64,000 nucleotides of DNA from CAWFGW01 sp963849955 (GCA_963849955.1 CAWKJU010000016.1:155966-219965), one strand, 5' to 3'; shown: positions 50,385 through 58,471, counted from the stretch's first letter. Notes: generated by a model from the letters alone, not told the origin. Made by a program: numbers and translations.

Positions 50385-51524
50385 ATGAATTTTCAATTAA
50401 CCGAAGAACAAATCGCTGTGCAGTTGGCCGCACGTGATTTTGCCCAAACAGAACTTTTACCGGGAGTAATTGAACGTGATGAACTCCAGAAATTCCCTAC
50501 TGAACAAGTCAAAAAAATGGCAGAGCTAGGTTTTATGGGTATGATGGTGGATCCCAAATATGGTGGCAGCGGCATGGATAGCATTTCCTACGTGTTAGCC
50601 ATGTCAGAAATTTGTAAAGTAGATGCTTCTGCTGGGGTCATTATGTCGGTAAATAATTCCTTAGTCTGTTGGGGAATTGAATCCTTCGGTACAGAAGCAC
50701 AAAAAGAAAAATATTTAAAACCATTAGCATCAGGTCAAAAAATCGGTGCTTTTGCATTAAGCGAACCAGAAGCAGGTTCTGATGCGACAGCGCAGCGCAC
50801 CACCGCGGTAGATAAAGGCGACCACTATCTGTTAAACGGAACCAAAAACTGGATTACCAATGGACAAACCTCTTCTTATGTAATTGTATTTGCACAAACC
50901 AATCCTGAATTGGGACACAAGGGGATCAATGCGTTTATTGTTGAAAAAGGCTGGGACGGTTTTTTAGTGGGAACGAAAGAAAATAAACTAGGTATTCGTG
51001 CAAGTGACACACATACTTTACTTTTTAACGATGTAAAAGTACCGAAGGAAAACCGTATTGGTGAAGATGGCTTTGGGTTTAAATTCGCCATGAAAATATT
51101 AAATGGAGGTCGTTTAGGCATCGCATCACAAGCACTAGGAATCGCGATGGGTGCTTATGAATTGGCTTTGGCTTATTCGAAAGAGCGTAAAACATTTGGT
51201 AAACCTATTTGCGAACATCAAGCCATCCGTTTTAAATTAGCAGACATGGCTACCCAAATTGAAACAGCTAAGTTACTTTGTCTGCAAGCGGCCTTTTTGA
51301 AAGATCAGGGAGCTTCCTATGAAAAGGAAAGTGCTATGGCAAAATATCACGCCTCAAAAGTGGCGATGGATGTCAGCGTTGAAGCCGTCCAAATACACGG
51401 AGGGTATGGTTTTGTAAAAGAATACCATGTAGAACGCATGATGCGTGACGCTAAAATCACGCAAATTTATGAAGGCACCTCTGAAATTCAACAAATTGTA
51501 ATTTCTAGAGAAATTTTAAAATAA
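50385..51524 (+). CDS. Acyl-CoA dehydrogenase
   Basis: A flavoprotein of 379 aa that introduces the trans-2 double bond in acyl-CoA. It has the FAD-binding and substrate motifs GAFALSEPEAGSDA and the catalytic glutamate in QIYEGTSEIQQIVISREIL, near the C-terminus. Chain-length preference cannot be read; the sequence resembles short-chain (butyryl-CoA) types. The crotonase at 13091 could act next. A strong terminator follows. Confidence 0.93.
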   Translation: MNFQLTEEQIAVQLAARDFAQTELLPGVIERDELQKFPTEQVKKMAELGFMGMMVDPKYGGSGMDSISYVLAMSEICKVDASAGVIMSVNNSLVCWGIESFGTEAQKEKYLKPLASGQKIGAFALSEPEAGSDATAQRTTAVDKGDHYLLNGTKNWITNGQTSSYVIVFAQTNPELGHKGINAFIVEKGWDGFLVGTKENKLGIRASDTHTLLFNDVKVPKENRIGEDGFGFKFAMKILNGGRLGIASQALGIAMGAYELALAYSKERKTFGKPICEHQAIRFKLADMATQIETAKLLCLQAAFLKDQGASYEKESAMAKYHASKVAMDVSVEAVQIHGGYGFVKEYHVERMMRDAKITQIYEGTSEIQQIVISREILK

Positions 51525-51532
51525 AATCTACT

Positions 51533-51576
51533 AACATTGGACGTAATTTAAATTGTGTCCAATGTTTTGTTTTTCT
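51533..51576 (+). terminator. Terminator after the acyl-CoA dehydrogenase gene
   Basis: A perfect ten-base stem AACATTGGAC/GTCCAATGTT with a 14-base loop, followed by TTGTTTTT-type sequence. Confidence 0.85.
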
Positions 51577-51583
51577 ACTTTTG
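51576..51583 (+). promoter_or_regulatory. Putative -7 element for the AraC-type regulator
   Basis: TACTTTTG matches TAnnTTTG, 67 bases upstream of the araC-type start and directly after the terminator. TTGT lies 19 bases upstream in place of TTTG. Confidence 0.4.
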
Positions 51584-51602
51584 ATAGTCTGAAAGTAGCT
51601 TG

Positions 51603-51642
51603 TACTCAGGCTACCTAACCTCTTAATAGTCTATTCAGGCTA
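51603..51642 (+). repeat. Direct repeat upstream of the AraC-type gene
   Basis: TACTCAGGCTA (51603-51613) and TATTCAGGCTA (51632-51642) differ by one base and are 29 bases apart, start to start, in the leader of the gene at 51651. AraC proteins often bind paired direct repeats, so this could be an autoregulatory operator. Confidence 0.4.
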
Positions 51643-51650
51643 TACCCATT

Positions 51651-52553
51651 ATGGAAGACTATAATAAAATCATTGAAGCAATCGGTGTCAAGTTCATCAA
51701 ATCAAGACACATTGAGGTGTTACGTACCGTAGGGGTAAGTGATTTTTATGATGTCGATAACACCATGATTTTGGTGAATAAAGGAGGTATTTCTTTCGGA
51801 GAAGAGAAAACTCCTTTAGCCAAAGGAGATATTTTGTTTATCCCAAGCGGTAGAACTACAAGTATCACGTTTGGCTCAGATGAGGAAGCAAAAGCCACTG
51901 GCAATGCAGGATTAGATAAATTTTTTCATCAAACATCAACAGCGTCAGGTAAGGACAACTTTAGTTTAATTTCGTTTGAAACCAAAGTGTTTAATTCCGT
52001 TAACTTTTTTCAGTCATTAGACATTCCTGCTTTTAAAATTGAGCAATGGAAAATCATGGCTAATTTAATAAATGAGATCATTGAAGAAAGTGAATCCTCT
52101 TTAATTGGCAAAGAACGAGTAGTTACCTTAGATACCGAACGCTTAGTAGTCGAATTAATTCGCTACGTACTTGACAAAGGTCTTTTTAAAGAACAAATTA
52201 ACACCAACGCCACCTACTTTAAAGACCCGCGATTATTGGATATTTTCTCCTACATTCGGGAAAATTTAAATGAAGATTTATCGAATAAAACACTTTCTAA
52301 CGTAGCCAACGTTTCAGAGGATTATGTGGGCCAATATTTTAAGATGCTGACAGGCATCAATCCACAAGATTACATTGAATACCAACGCATGGAGCGAGCA
52401 GTCTTTTTACTTCGAACGACCAAAAAAAGCGTGCGAGAAATTGGTAAAGAAGTCGGCTACAAAGACACCGCTTACTTTTGCAGACGCTTTAAGTTAATGT
52501 TTAAGGTATCTGCTGGTAAAATGAGAAAAAAAGACACTTTAATTAACGTGTAG
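51651..52553 (+). CDS. AraC family transcriptional regulator
   Basis: A protein of 300 aa. The N-terminus has a cupin-like sensor domain (GGISFGEEKTPLAKGDILFIPSG) and the C-terminal 100 residues hold two helix-turn-helix units (LSNVANVSEDYVGQYFKMLTGINPQDYI, VREIGKEVGYKDTAYFCRRFK). The ligand is unknown. It sits downstream of the acyl-CoA dehydrogenase gene but behind a terminator, so it is transcribed separately. Confidence 0.88.
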   Translation: MEDYNKIIEAIGVKFIKSRHIEVLRTVGVSDFYDVDNTMILVNKGGISFGEEKTPLAKGDILFIPSGRTTSITFGSDEEAKATGNAGLDKFFHQTSTASGKDNFSLISFETKVFNSVNFFQSLDIPAFKIEQWKIMANLINEIIEESESSLIGKERVVTLDTERLVVELIRYVLDKGLFKEQINTNATYFKDPRLLDIFSYIRENLNEDLSNKTLSNVANVSEDYVGQYFKMLTGINPQDYIEYQRMERAVFLLRTTKKSVREIGKEVGYKDTAYFCRRFKLMFKVSAGKMRKKDTLINV

Positions 52554-52620
52554 AATACCAGCATTTCAAGTTCATTTATAGTTATAGTAATTTCTTATCT
52601 TTATTTTCTCTTGTTAAGCT

Positions 52621-52995
52621 ATGAGAAAGTTTGTTTTTATTTTCAGTCTACTTTTTTTCTTCCACAAGACTATTGCCCAGGATTCCCTTGCTGTTTGGGA
52701 AAACGTATTTGTTCCGAACATGTTTAGTCCAAATAATGATGGTGATAACGATGTATTTAAAGTATATGGAGAAGGTTTTTTATCCTTAGAATTACGCGTA
52801 TACGATCGATGGGCTGAAATAGTCTACCAGAGCAATGATTTAAATGAAATTACCGAAGTAGGTTGGGACGGTACCACCGGAAATAAAGAACAACCAGCCG
52901 GTACCTATTTATGGGTGATAGCTGGTTTTTTTGAAAGTGGAAAAAAAGTCACCATAGAAGGTAATAACAATGGCACCCTGATTTTATATAAGTGA
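52621..52995 (+). CDS. Minimal secreted protein: type B (gliding motility) sorting domain only
   Basis: A protein of 124 aa made only of a signal peptide (about 20 residues) and a type B/CHU_C sorting domain: VFVPNMFSPNNDGDNDVFKV, LRVYDRWAEIVYQS, GWDGTTGNKEQPAGTYLWVI. Type B domains usually end much larger adhesins such as SprB, so a protein that consists of the domain alone is unusual. It overlaps the start of the PorP/SprF-OmpA gene (GTGA), so the two are translationally coupled. Confidence 0.85.
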   Translation: MRKFVFIFSLLFFFHKTIAQDSLAVWENVFVPNMFSPNNDGDNDVFKVYGEGFLSLELRVYDRWAEIVYQSNDLNEITEVGWDGTTGNKEQPAGTYLWVIAGFFESGKKVTIEGNNNGTLILYK

Positions 52996-54707
52996 AAAAT
53001 TTTTGTTTATATATAATCACCTGGTTTTATTTTAGTGCTCATGCTCAAGACATTAATTATTCACAACACTGGAAAACGCCCACTCAATTTGATGTCGCGA
53101 AGCCAGCCTCCATTAATTATTTGCAAGCAGGTGTACAATACCGCAACCAATGGCCTGAAGCCCTAAATTCGTATCGAACTTATGCAGGTCACTTTGTTTA
53201 TCCTTTAATAAAAGAGCAGTTGAATAATAATTCTCAATTTGGAGCTGTGGCTTTAGAGTATGCCAGTGATGCTTCAGGGTTGGGCGGGATTTACAAAAAA
53301 AATTTAATTAAAGGAACAATCAATTATAAAACAGCCTTATCGCAATACTATGATTTATCGTTTGGGTTGAGAGCAGGGAATACGTGGAGCTCTTTATCAA
53401 CGGAAGGATTAACCAGCGGTAGTCAATATCAAAACGGGGCTTATCAATCAGGAAGTGATTTAGGTGAAGCGTTTAAAAATGTGGATGCTTCCATGTTTAC
53501 TCTTGATGCAGGTATTCGATTTTCTAATAAAAATCGAGAAAAAGAAAATTGGTACATCAGTGCGTCTTTATACAACATAGGACAATCAAAATATGGGTTT
53601 AGTGCTAAAGAAAGTTACCCCTCACGATTAAGTATATCAGGAGGTGGAGTACTTGTAGAAACAAATTATTTTAAAATCCTCCCAGGTTTTCTTTATCAAC
53701 GTCAAAACACTAGCGCGCTCACAGTAGTAGGTTCAAATTTTTACTACAAAATAAATACGATGAGTCAACGAGGTTATGGAAACACAAGCTATGTGGGGGG
53801 AGGACTATTCAGCCGTTTCCAACACGACATTATTGTAGCAGCAGAAGTTAAACAAGAAAATTTTTCTGTAGGTATAAGCTATGATTTTCATGCAAATAAA
53901 AACTCGTTAAGACCAACCTCTAGCTTTGAGCTTTTTTTGTCTTATAACATAGCCGTCAAGCCCAGAAAATGGAAACTTTTTAACTTTGACAAGCAACCGA
54001 AAGAGGAAGTATTAAGTTATTCTCCCGATTTGAAAATGCGGAAGGATTTGCCTCAACCTGCAATCAAAAAACCAAAGCTTGATTCCAATTTAACCATAGT
54101 AGAACTCACACTATTGGACCCTGAACTTGAGATAAATTCGATGGACACGGAAATCCGCTTCAAAAACTTAGATGATACCACAGACCTCCACCATGAAATC
54201 TCCTACAATAAGGACAGCACTTCATTTATAGCCTATCTACCAAAAAATACGCATTTTGCTATCTCCATTAAACGAACAGGCTTCTATAACAAAACATTAA
54301 AATTTAATACCGGTAAGCGCGATTCTTTAGAGATCCCGAATAAATTAAAATTAATCGTACTAGGAGAAGTCCTTGTCTTAAGCAAAATTCATTTTAAAAG
54401 TGGTGTTGATGAATTAGAACCTTCGAGCGAACCCGAATTAATTTCCCTAGTAAATTTTTTAACTGAATACCCCAATATCATAGCTGAAATTTCCGGCCAT
54501 ACTGACAACCTGGGTTCAGCAGACTTAAACCTGTTGTTATCTCAAAAAAGAGCAGAAGCAATTATCAACTATCTTGTCATCAGGGATATTGATAAAAAAC
54601 GGTTAGTAGCCCGGGGCTTTGGCGAAACAAAACCTCTTGTACCCAATGATTCTGATGAGAATAGAGCAAAAAACAGAAGGGTAGAATTTAAGATTATTGG
54701 TAAATAA
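52992..54707 (+). CDS. PorP/SprF-like outer-membrane protein fused to OmpA domain
   Basis: A protein of 571 aa starting with GTG at 52992. A signal peptide is followed by a PorP/SprF-type beta-barrel (about residues 20-325; DINYSQHWKTPTQFDVAKPASINY, QYRNQWPEALNSYRTY). A linker of about 120 residues contains a beta-strand-rich segment. The C-terminal OmpA peptidoglycan-binding domain (about 455-571) has ISGHTDNLGSADLNLLLSQKRAE and NRRVEFKI. SprF-type proteins help attach type B CTD cargo to the surface; fusion to OmpA would also tie the barrel to the peptidoglycan. Confidence 0.85.
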   Translation: MKNFCLYIITWFYFSAHAQDINYSQHWKTPTQFDVAKPASINYLQAGVQYRNQWPEALNSYRTYAGHFVYPLIKEQLNNNSQFGAVALEYASDASGLGGIYKKNLIKGTINYKTALSQYYDLSFGLRAGNTWSSLSTEGLTSGSQYQNGAYQSGSDLGEAFKNVDASMFTLDAGIRFSNKNREKENWYISASLYNIGQSKYGFSAKESYPSRLSISGGGVLVETNYFKILPGFLYQRQNTSALTVVGSNFYYKINTMSQRGYGNTSYVGGGLFSRFQHDIIVAAEVKQENFSVGISYDFHANKNSLRPTSSFELFLSYNIAVKPRKWKLFNFDKQPKEEVLSYSPDLKMRKDLPQPAIKKPKLDSNLTIVELTLLDPELEINSMDTEIRFKNLDDTTDLHHEISYNKDSTSFIAYLPKNTHFAISIKRTGFYNKTLKFNTGKRDSLEIPNKLKLIVLGEVLVLSKIHFKSGVDELEPSSEPELISLVNFLTEYPNIIAEISGHTDNLGSADLNLLLSQKRAEAIINYLVIRDIDKKRLVARGFGETKPLVPNDSDENRAKNRRVEFKIIGK

Positions 54708-54709
54708 AT

Positions 54710-55297
54710 ATGCGAATCAGTTATAATAGTCCGGTAATTTTAAATTTTTCATTGGTAGCAGCCGTCATCTCAATCATTAATTTTGTAACGAGATCACCTA
54801 ACACCTATGGTCTGTTAGACCCTTTTACTTCATTGGGTGGCACTTTTCACTTTGATTATCTCCCCAATTATTTCGGCTTCTTTCTTTACCCCTTTAACCA
54901 TGCGGATTTCACTCATCTCATTGGGAATCTCACCTTTATTTTATTACTGGGACCTATATTGGAGGAAAAATATGGAGCACGAAAGCTAACTGAAGTTATG
55001 TTGCTCACCATTATTACTACAGGAGTTCTAAATATATTTCTATTCTCTACAGGAATTATAGGGGCAAGCGGCATCGTTTTCACCTTAATTATTCTGATTT
55101 CCATCACCAATAGACAGCGTGGGAAGCTACCCCTTACCTTTATAATAATTTTTCTTCTCTATGTTGGGAAGGAAGTTTATATGGGATTGTTTGAAGACCA
55201 AATTTCGCAATTTGGTCATATTATGGGCGGTATAGTAGGGAGCATTTATGGCTTAAAAATGAATAAAGATCATTCTGTTAAAACAAAAAACCCCTAA
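54710..55297 (+). CDS. Rhomboid family intramembrane protease (third in window)
   Basis: A membrane protein of 195 aa with about six helices. It has a His-x3-Asn pair in helix 2 (THLIGNLTF), the catalytic serine in IIGASGIVFT and the histidine in QFGHIMGGIVGS. It starts 2 bases after the SprF-OmpA gene, so it probably belongs to that small operon. A role in processing the neighbouring surface protein is possible but inferred from position only. Confidence 0.85.
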   Translation: MRISYNSPVILNFSLVAAVISIINFVTRSPNTYGLLDPFTSLGGTFHFDYLPNYFGFFLYPFNHADFTHLIGNLTFILLLGPILEEKYGARKLTEVMLLTIITTGVLNIFLFSTGIIGASGIVFTLIILISITNRQRGKLPLTFIIIFLLYVGKEVYMGLFEDQISQFGHIMGGIVGSIYGLKMNKDHSVKTKNP

Positions 55298-55317
55298 ATG
55301 ATTATATTAAGGGGTTT
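55284..55317 (-). terminator. Terminator of the tRNA-like transcript
   Basis: On the minus strand the stem AAACCCCT/AGGGGTTT (8 base pairs, 14-base loop) is followed by TTTTTTGTTTT-like sequence. It lies directly downstream of the tRNA-like copy at 55323 and overlaps the last bases of the rhomboid gene. On the plus strand the T run is weaker. Confidence 0.75.
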
Positions 55318-55322
55318 CGGTG

Positions 55323-55434
55323 CTGTAGGGGAAGGAGTCGAACCATTCACGGTGCAGTTAGCCCCAAGGGATTTATTCTGTACTCACCACCCTCGAGATA
55401 GGAGGGCGCGTCTGCCAATTTCGCCACCCTACAG
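55323..55434 (-). ncRNA. tRNA-like RNA, copy A (112 nt, class II, very large variable arm)
   Basis: Read on the minus strand: acceptor CTGTAGGG/CCCTACAG (8 base pairs), TG, D-stem GCG/CGC with loop AAATTGGCAGA, anticodon stem CCCTC/GAGGG with loop CTATCTC (anticodon position ATC), a variable region of 41 nt, T-stem GAA-T-GG/CCTTC with one bulged T, and T-loop TTCGACT. The D-arm resembles tRNA-Leu. A 7-base-pair acceptor reading leaves discriminator G, as in tRNA-Ser. The anticodon would read Asp codons and position 37 is U, both odd. It differs from copy B in a compensatory way. A charged tRNA function is uncertain. Confidence 0.6.
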
Positions 55435-55455
55435 TATGGGTCTTGATTTTTAAAG

Positions 55456-55572
55456 CTGTAAGAGAGGGAGTCGAACCACTCACGATGTAGTTAGTTCCGA
55501 GTATCGGAATTTATCCTAAAACCACCACCCTCGAGATAGGAGGGCGCGTCTGCCAATTTCGCCATCTTACAG
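55456..55572 (-). ncRNA. tRNA-like RNA, copy B (117 nt, class II, very large variable arm)
   Basis: It has the same plan as copy A and lies 21 bases from it. The acceptor CTGTAAGA/TCTTACAG is 8 base pairs. The D-arm and the anticodon arm with loop CTATCTC are identical to copy A. The variable region is 46 nt and contains TTCCGA/TCGGAA and GGTG/CATC pairings. The T-stem GAG-T-GG/CCCTC again has a bulged T, and the T-loop is TTCGACT. The acceptor and T-stem keep their pairing despite base changes relative to copy A. It lies about 40 bases downstream of a clear promoter. Confidence 0.6.
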
Positions 55573-55618
55573 TATGTAAAGTTTCAAACTTCTGTAGTAT
55601 TCCTCTTGATTACTTTGA

Positions 55619-55649
55619 CAAATCTATAACGTTTTAGTCTTTACACAAA
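55619..55649 (-). promoter_or_regulatory. Promoter of the tRNA-like pair
   Basis: The minus strand has TTTG (55646-55649), exactly 19 bases, then TAGATTTG (55619-55626), a full consensus match. Transcription would start near 55613, about 40 bases before copy B, and run through both copies to the terminator at 55284. Confidence 0.7.
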
Positions 55650-55773
55650 GAGATTTGTAATAAAATATGTTATTATTTCGATTACATTCAATATTATAAC
55701 AAATATTTAAAATTTTTGTAATTATATATCGTAATAGTCCGTTTCATTTCATTTTTTTTAAACTTTGAGCCTT
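55650..55773. other. AT-rich gap before the methyltransferase gene
   Basis: About 124 bases with TTAAACTTTG just before the gene start, which resembles a -7 box with one extra base. I see nothing else in it. Confidence 0.35.
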
Positions 55774-56637
55774 ATGAATAAAACCGAGTACCATAACCGC
55801 ATTATTGACTATTATGAAAAGGCGGAGATTTCTTATAAAGATGTGTGGGATCTGGACCATAGTATGGCATTTCATTGTGGTTTTTGGGGAAAAGGAATCA
55901 CTTCTATTCGACAAGCATTACTTCATCAAAACGATATGATGGCCGGTTGGGCAGGTATTAAACCTCATCATCATGTATTGGATGCCGGCTGTGGAATTGG
56001 CGGCAGTGCGATTTACTTGAGCAAAAATTACCAATGTAAAGCTACCGGTATCAGCATTGTGCCCCATCAAATTGCAAAAGCTCAAGTCAAAGCAAAAGAA
56101 CATGCTGTAGATGAAACCACTGCGTTCGTTGTTGCCGACTATTGTGATACGCCTTTTGAAGATCATTCATTTGATGTCGTTTGGGCAATAGAGAGTGTCT
56201 GTTATGTAGTAGATAAAAGTGACTTCATTAAAGAAGCTTACCGTGTTTTAAAACCAGGAGGTAAATTAATTGTGGCTGATGGATTTAGGTTAAACCAGCA
56301 ACTGAATGGTCGAGATGAGCAAATTATGAGACGTTGGGAAGAAGGCTATGCAGTTGAACGGCTAGGAGTGGATGGAGAATTTGAAGAATCAATAAATCGC
56401 CAAGGTTTTGTGGGGATAGAAATAAAAGATGCCACTAGTTTAGTGATGCCTTCTGCCCGTAGACTCTATTATTTTGGCTTAGCAGCACACTATTATCGCA
56501 AACTTTTAAAACTTTTTGGTAAACAATACGGTAATGAAATCACAATTAAAAATACACAAGCTGCAATAAACCAATATTTAGGCTTGAAAAAAGGGTTGTG
56601 GAAATACCTTGTTTTTATAGCTGAAAAAGAGAAATAG
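55774..56637 (+). CDS. SAM-dependent methyltransferase, tocopherol/sterol-methyltransferase-like
   Basis: A class I methyltransferase of 287 aa from the ATG at 55774 (an in-frame TTG at 55765 is less likely). Motif I is VLDAGCGIGGSAIYL, later motifs are FDVVWAIESVCYV and RVLKPGGKLIVADGF. The overall layout fits the gamma-tocopherol/sterol C-methyltransferase group, but the substrate is not determinable. A plsC-like gene follows 30 bases later. Confidence 0.82.
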   Translation: MNKTEYHNRIIDYYEKAEISYKDVWDLDHSMAFHCGFWGKGITSIRQALLHQNDMMAGWAGIKPHHHVLDAGCGIGGSAIYLSKNYQCKATGISIVPHQIAKAQVKAKEHAVDETTAFVVADYCDTPFEDHSFDVVWAIESVCYVVDKSDFIKEAYRVLKPGGKLIVADGFRLNQQLNGRDEQIMRRWEEGYAVERLGVDGEFEESINRQGFVGIEIKDATSLVMPSARRLYYFGLAAHYYRKLLKLFGKQYGNEITIKNTQAAINQYLGLKKGLWKYLVFIAEKEK

Positions 56638-56641
56638 ATAG

Positions 56642-56649
56642 TAAATTTG
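56642..56649 (+). promoter_or_regulatory. Putative -7 element before plsC
   Basis: TAAATTTG matches TAnnTTTG, 18 bases upstream of the ATG at 56668. No clean -33 box is visible. Confidence 0.35.
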
Positions 56650-56667
56650 GTGGTTTGAATTGAAAAA

Positions 56668-57357
56668 ATGATTTCAGTAATACGTTTCTTCTTTATTTCA
56701 CTGGTAACTATTATAGCGATTACCTCTGCTGTAATTTACAGAATAGTAAGTGGTAGCAGCAAAGGTCCTCTAAGTTGGGCTCGAACATGGTGGTCACCCA
56801 CTATTCTGTGGTTAGCTGGTGTAAAACTAAAAGTAGAGGGAAAAGAAAATATTGACCCAAAGAAATTTTATGTGTTTATTTCTAACCATCAATCATACAT
56901 CGATATCCCGGTAATTTTTAATGGGCTACCCACTAACATTCATTTCGTAGCCAAAGAAGAACTTAGAAAGTTTCCTTTTATAGGTCAATACATGGCGATG
57001 ATGGGTATGATTTTTATTGAAAGAAATAGCTCAAAAGCAGTAGAAAGTCTAAAAAAAGCAGGTAAACTAATTAGTAAAGGAAAAAGTGTGATCACTTTTC
57101 CTGAAGGAACCAGAACTGAAGACGGTTCGATAGGTCGGTTCAAAAAGGGTACCTTTTTATTAGCAGCAGAATCGGGTGTAGAAATTGTTCCGATAAAAAT
57201 CACTGGTGCGAGAGCTGTTTGGCCAAAAGAACGAGTCCATCTTACCCCTGGAACTATTACGTTGAAAATAGGTGAACCAGTCCCTTCAAGTCATATTTCA
57301 AAAGAAAACATTAATGAAGTATGTGTTGAGATGAGGGCTTTGGTTGATGCTTTATGA
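56668..57357 (+). CDS. plsC: 1-acyl-sn-glycerol-3-phosphate acyltransferase
   Basis: An inner-membrane enzyme of 229 aa that adds the second acyl chain to lysophosphatidic acid. It has an N-terminal hydrophobic segment, the catalytic NHQSYID motif (NHx4D) and the FPEGTRTEDG substrate motif. It lies downstream of a methyltransferase gene and ends one base before the stop of the convergent unknown gene. Confidence 0.9.
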   Translation: MISVIRFFFISLVTIIAITSAVIYRIVSGSSKGPLSWARTWWSPTILWLAGVKLKVEGKENIDPKKFYVFISNHQSYIDIPVIFNGLPTNIHFVAKEELRKFPFIGQYMAMMGMIFIERNSSKAVESLKKAGKLISKGKSVITFPEGTRTEDGSIGRFKKGTFLLAAESGVEIVPIKITGARAVWPKERVHLTPGTITLKIGEPVPSSHISKENINEVCVEMRALVDAL

Positions 57358-57358
57358 T

Positions 57359-58348
57359 TTATTTATACTTATGTGTTTTATAATTAAGCCGTTGTTCCTC
57401 TGAAAAATCATAATCTTCAAGTTTAATTCTCTTTGAACAGGAACTACCGCTATATTCTGGCGCAAGCAATTCACTTTTAAAGTTGCTTAAAGGCGTTAGT
57501 TTATACCATAATTTTTCTTCATTTACTAAATTCATTAGACAAACTTGGTTAGTACTATAACAAATCTCTGCTACCCAAATTATTTCATTTTGATTATTAT
57601 AAACAAGAATTCCATTCTCTGAAGAGAAAGGGCAGCCAAAAAAATCTTTGCGTTGAAGTGCTCCAATTTGAGAAATATCGTTCATAAATAATTGAAAATC
57701 AGATTTTTTTAACTCTTTACCTTCACCACAACCTTGGACAAAATTATTGTTACTATCCAGTACGCTGTATGTACAACATTGATTTTTAAGAGAATCCAAA
57801 TTATAGTCAATCAATTTGTATACAAATGAATTTAAGGGTACACTTGATAGCATTTCATTCATTTCAGTATCAGTTAAAAAGCACTCAGGAAAATTTATTT
57901 TTTCAATCATAAGTTTTTTTGCAACATCAATTTTTAATTCTTGGGACCTAGTTAAGGTGGGCAAGCTATCCTTATTATTTGAATGGAAATCGAAGTCATA
58001 AAATTGTAATAAGACCTTATTTGACAAAAATTGCAGTTTAAGTCTATAGGAAACATCTAATATTGGGTTCTTAAAAAAAACAATGAGGAAATTTTTCTTG
58101 CTTTTTTCAACTTGGTTGAAATCAATTGTTGTTTCTAAATATTTCTTAGTCTCTTCAAGACTTGGTATTACTTCATATGATTCTTGATTCCATTCAACCT
58201 CGTCAAATGGATAACCTTTAAGGATTTCGATATTAATTTTATGTTTTGGATTGTCATAAATTTTTTCAAACTCTTGACTGATTTTTTGTGCGAACAAAAA
58301 ATTAAACGGAAAAAGTATAATTATAATTGTTAGTAGTTTACTGTTCAT
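57359..58348 (-). CDS. Secreted protein of unknown function
   Basis: 329 aa from the ATG at 58348, with a signal peptide (MNSKLLTIIIILFPFNFLFAQ). A longer frame from 58396 would place residues before the signal. The mature part is mixed alpha/beta with several cysteines (NQCCTYSVLD, NGILVYNNQNEIIWVAEICYST). It shares no recognised domain with its neighbours. It is probably periplasmic or on the surface. Confidence 0.65.
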   Translation of the reverse strand: MNSKLLTIIIILFPFNFLFAQKISQEFEKIYDNPKHKINIEILKGYPFDEVEWNQESYEVIPSLEETKKYLETTIDFNQVEKSKKNFLIVFFKNPILDVSYRLKLQFLSNKVLLQFYDFDFHSNNKDSLPTLTRSQELKIDVAKKLMIEKINFPECFLTDTEMNEMLSSVPLNSFVYKLIDYNLDSLKNQCCTYSVLDSNNNFVQGCGEGKELKKSDFQLFMNDISQIGALQRKDFFGCPFSSENGILVYNNQNEIIWVAEICYSTNQVCLMNLVNEEKLWYKLTPLSNFKSELLAPEYSGSSCSKRIKLEDYDFSEEQRLNYKTHKYK

Positions 58349-58440
58349 ATTCTGATAAATTTTAGTAACGCATATTAACAAGATTTTAAGTCGCAATACA
58401 AAACACGTGAATTAATTGTGCAAAAACTCTCGATTTAAGC

Positions 58441-58471
58441 TTCGGTATTAGAAGGTCAACACCTATCTTTG
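58441..58471 (+). promoter_or_regulatory. Promoter of carB
   Basis: TTCG (58441-58444), 19 bases, then TATCTTTG (58464-58471), a near-perfect consensus. The gene's start at 58508 lies 36 bases downstream, preceded by GAGGAG, a Shine-Dalgarno-like sequence that is rare in this phylum. Confidence 0.65.

Noticed and set aside
55323..55572. Two ordinary tRNA-Leu genes
   Set aside because: The anticodon loop gives ATC, position 37 is U, the T-stem carries an extra T in both copies and the variable arms exceed 40 nt, so an ordinary call does not fit.
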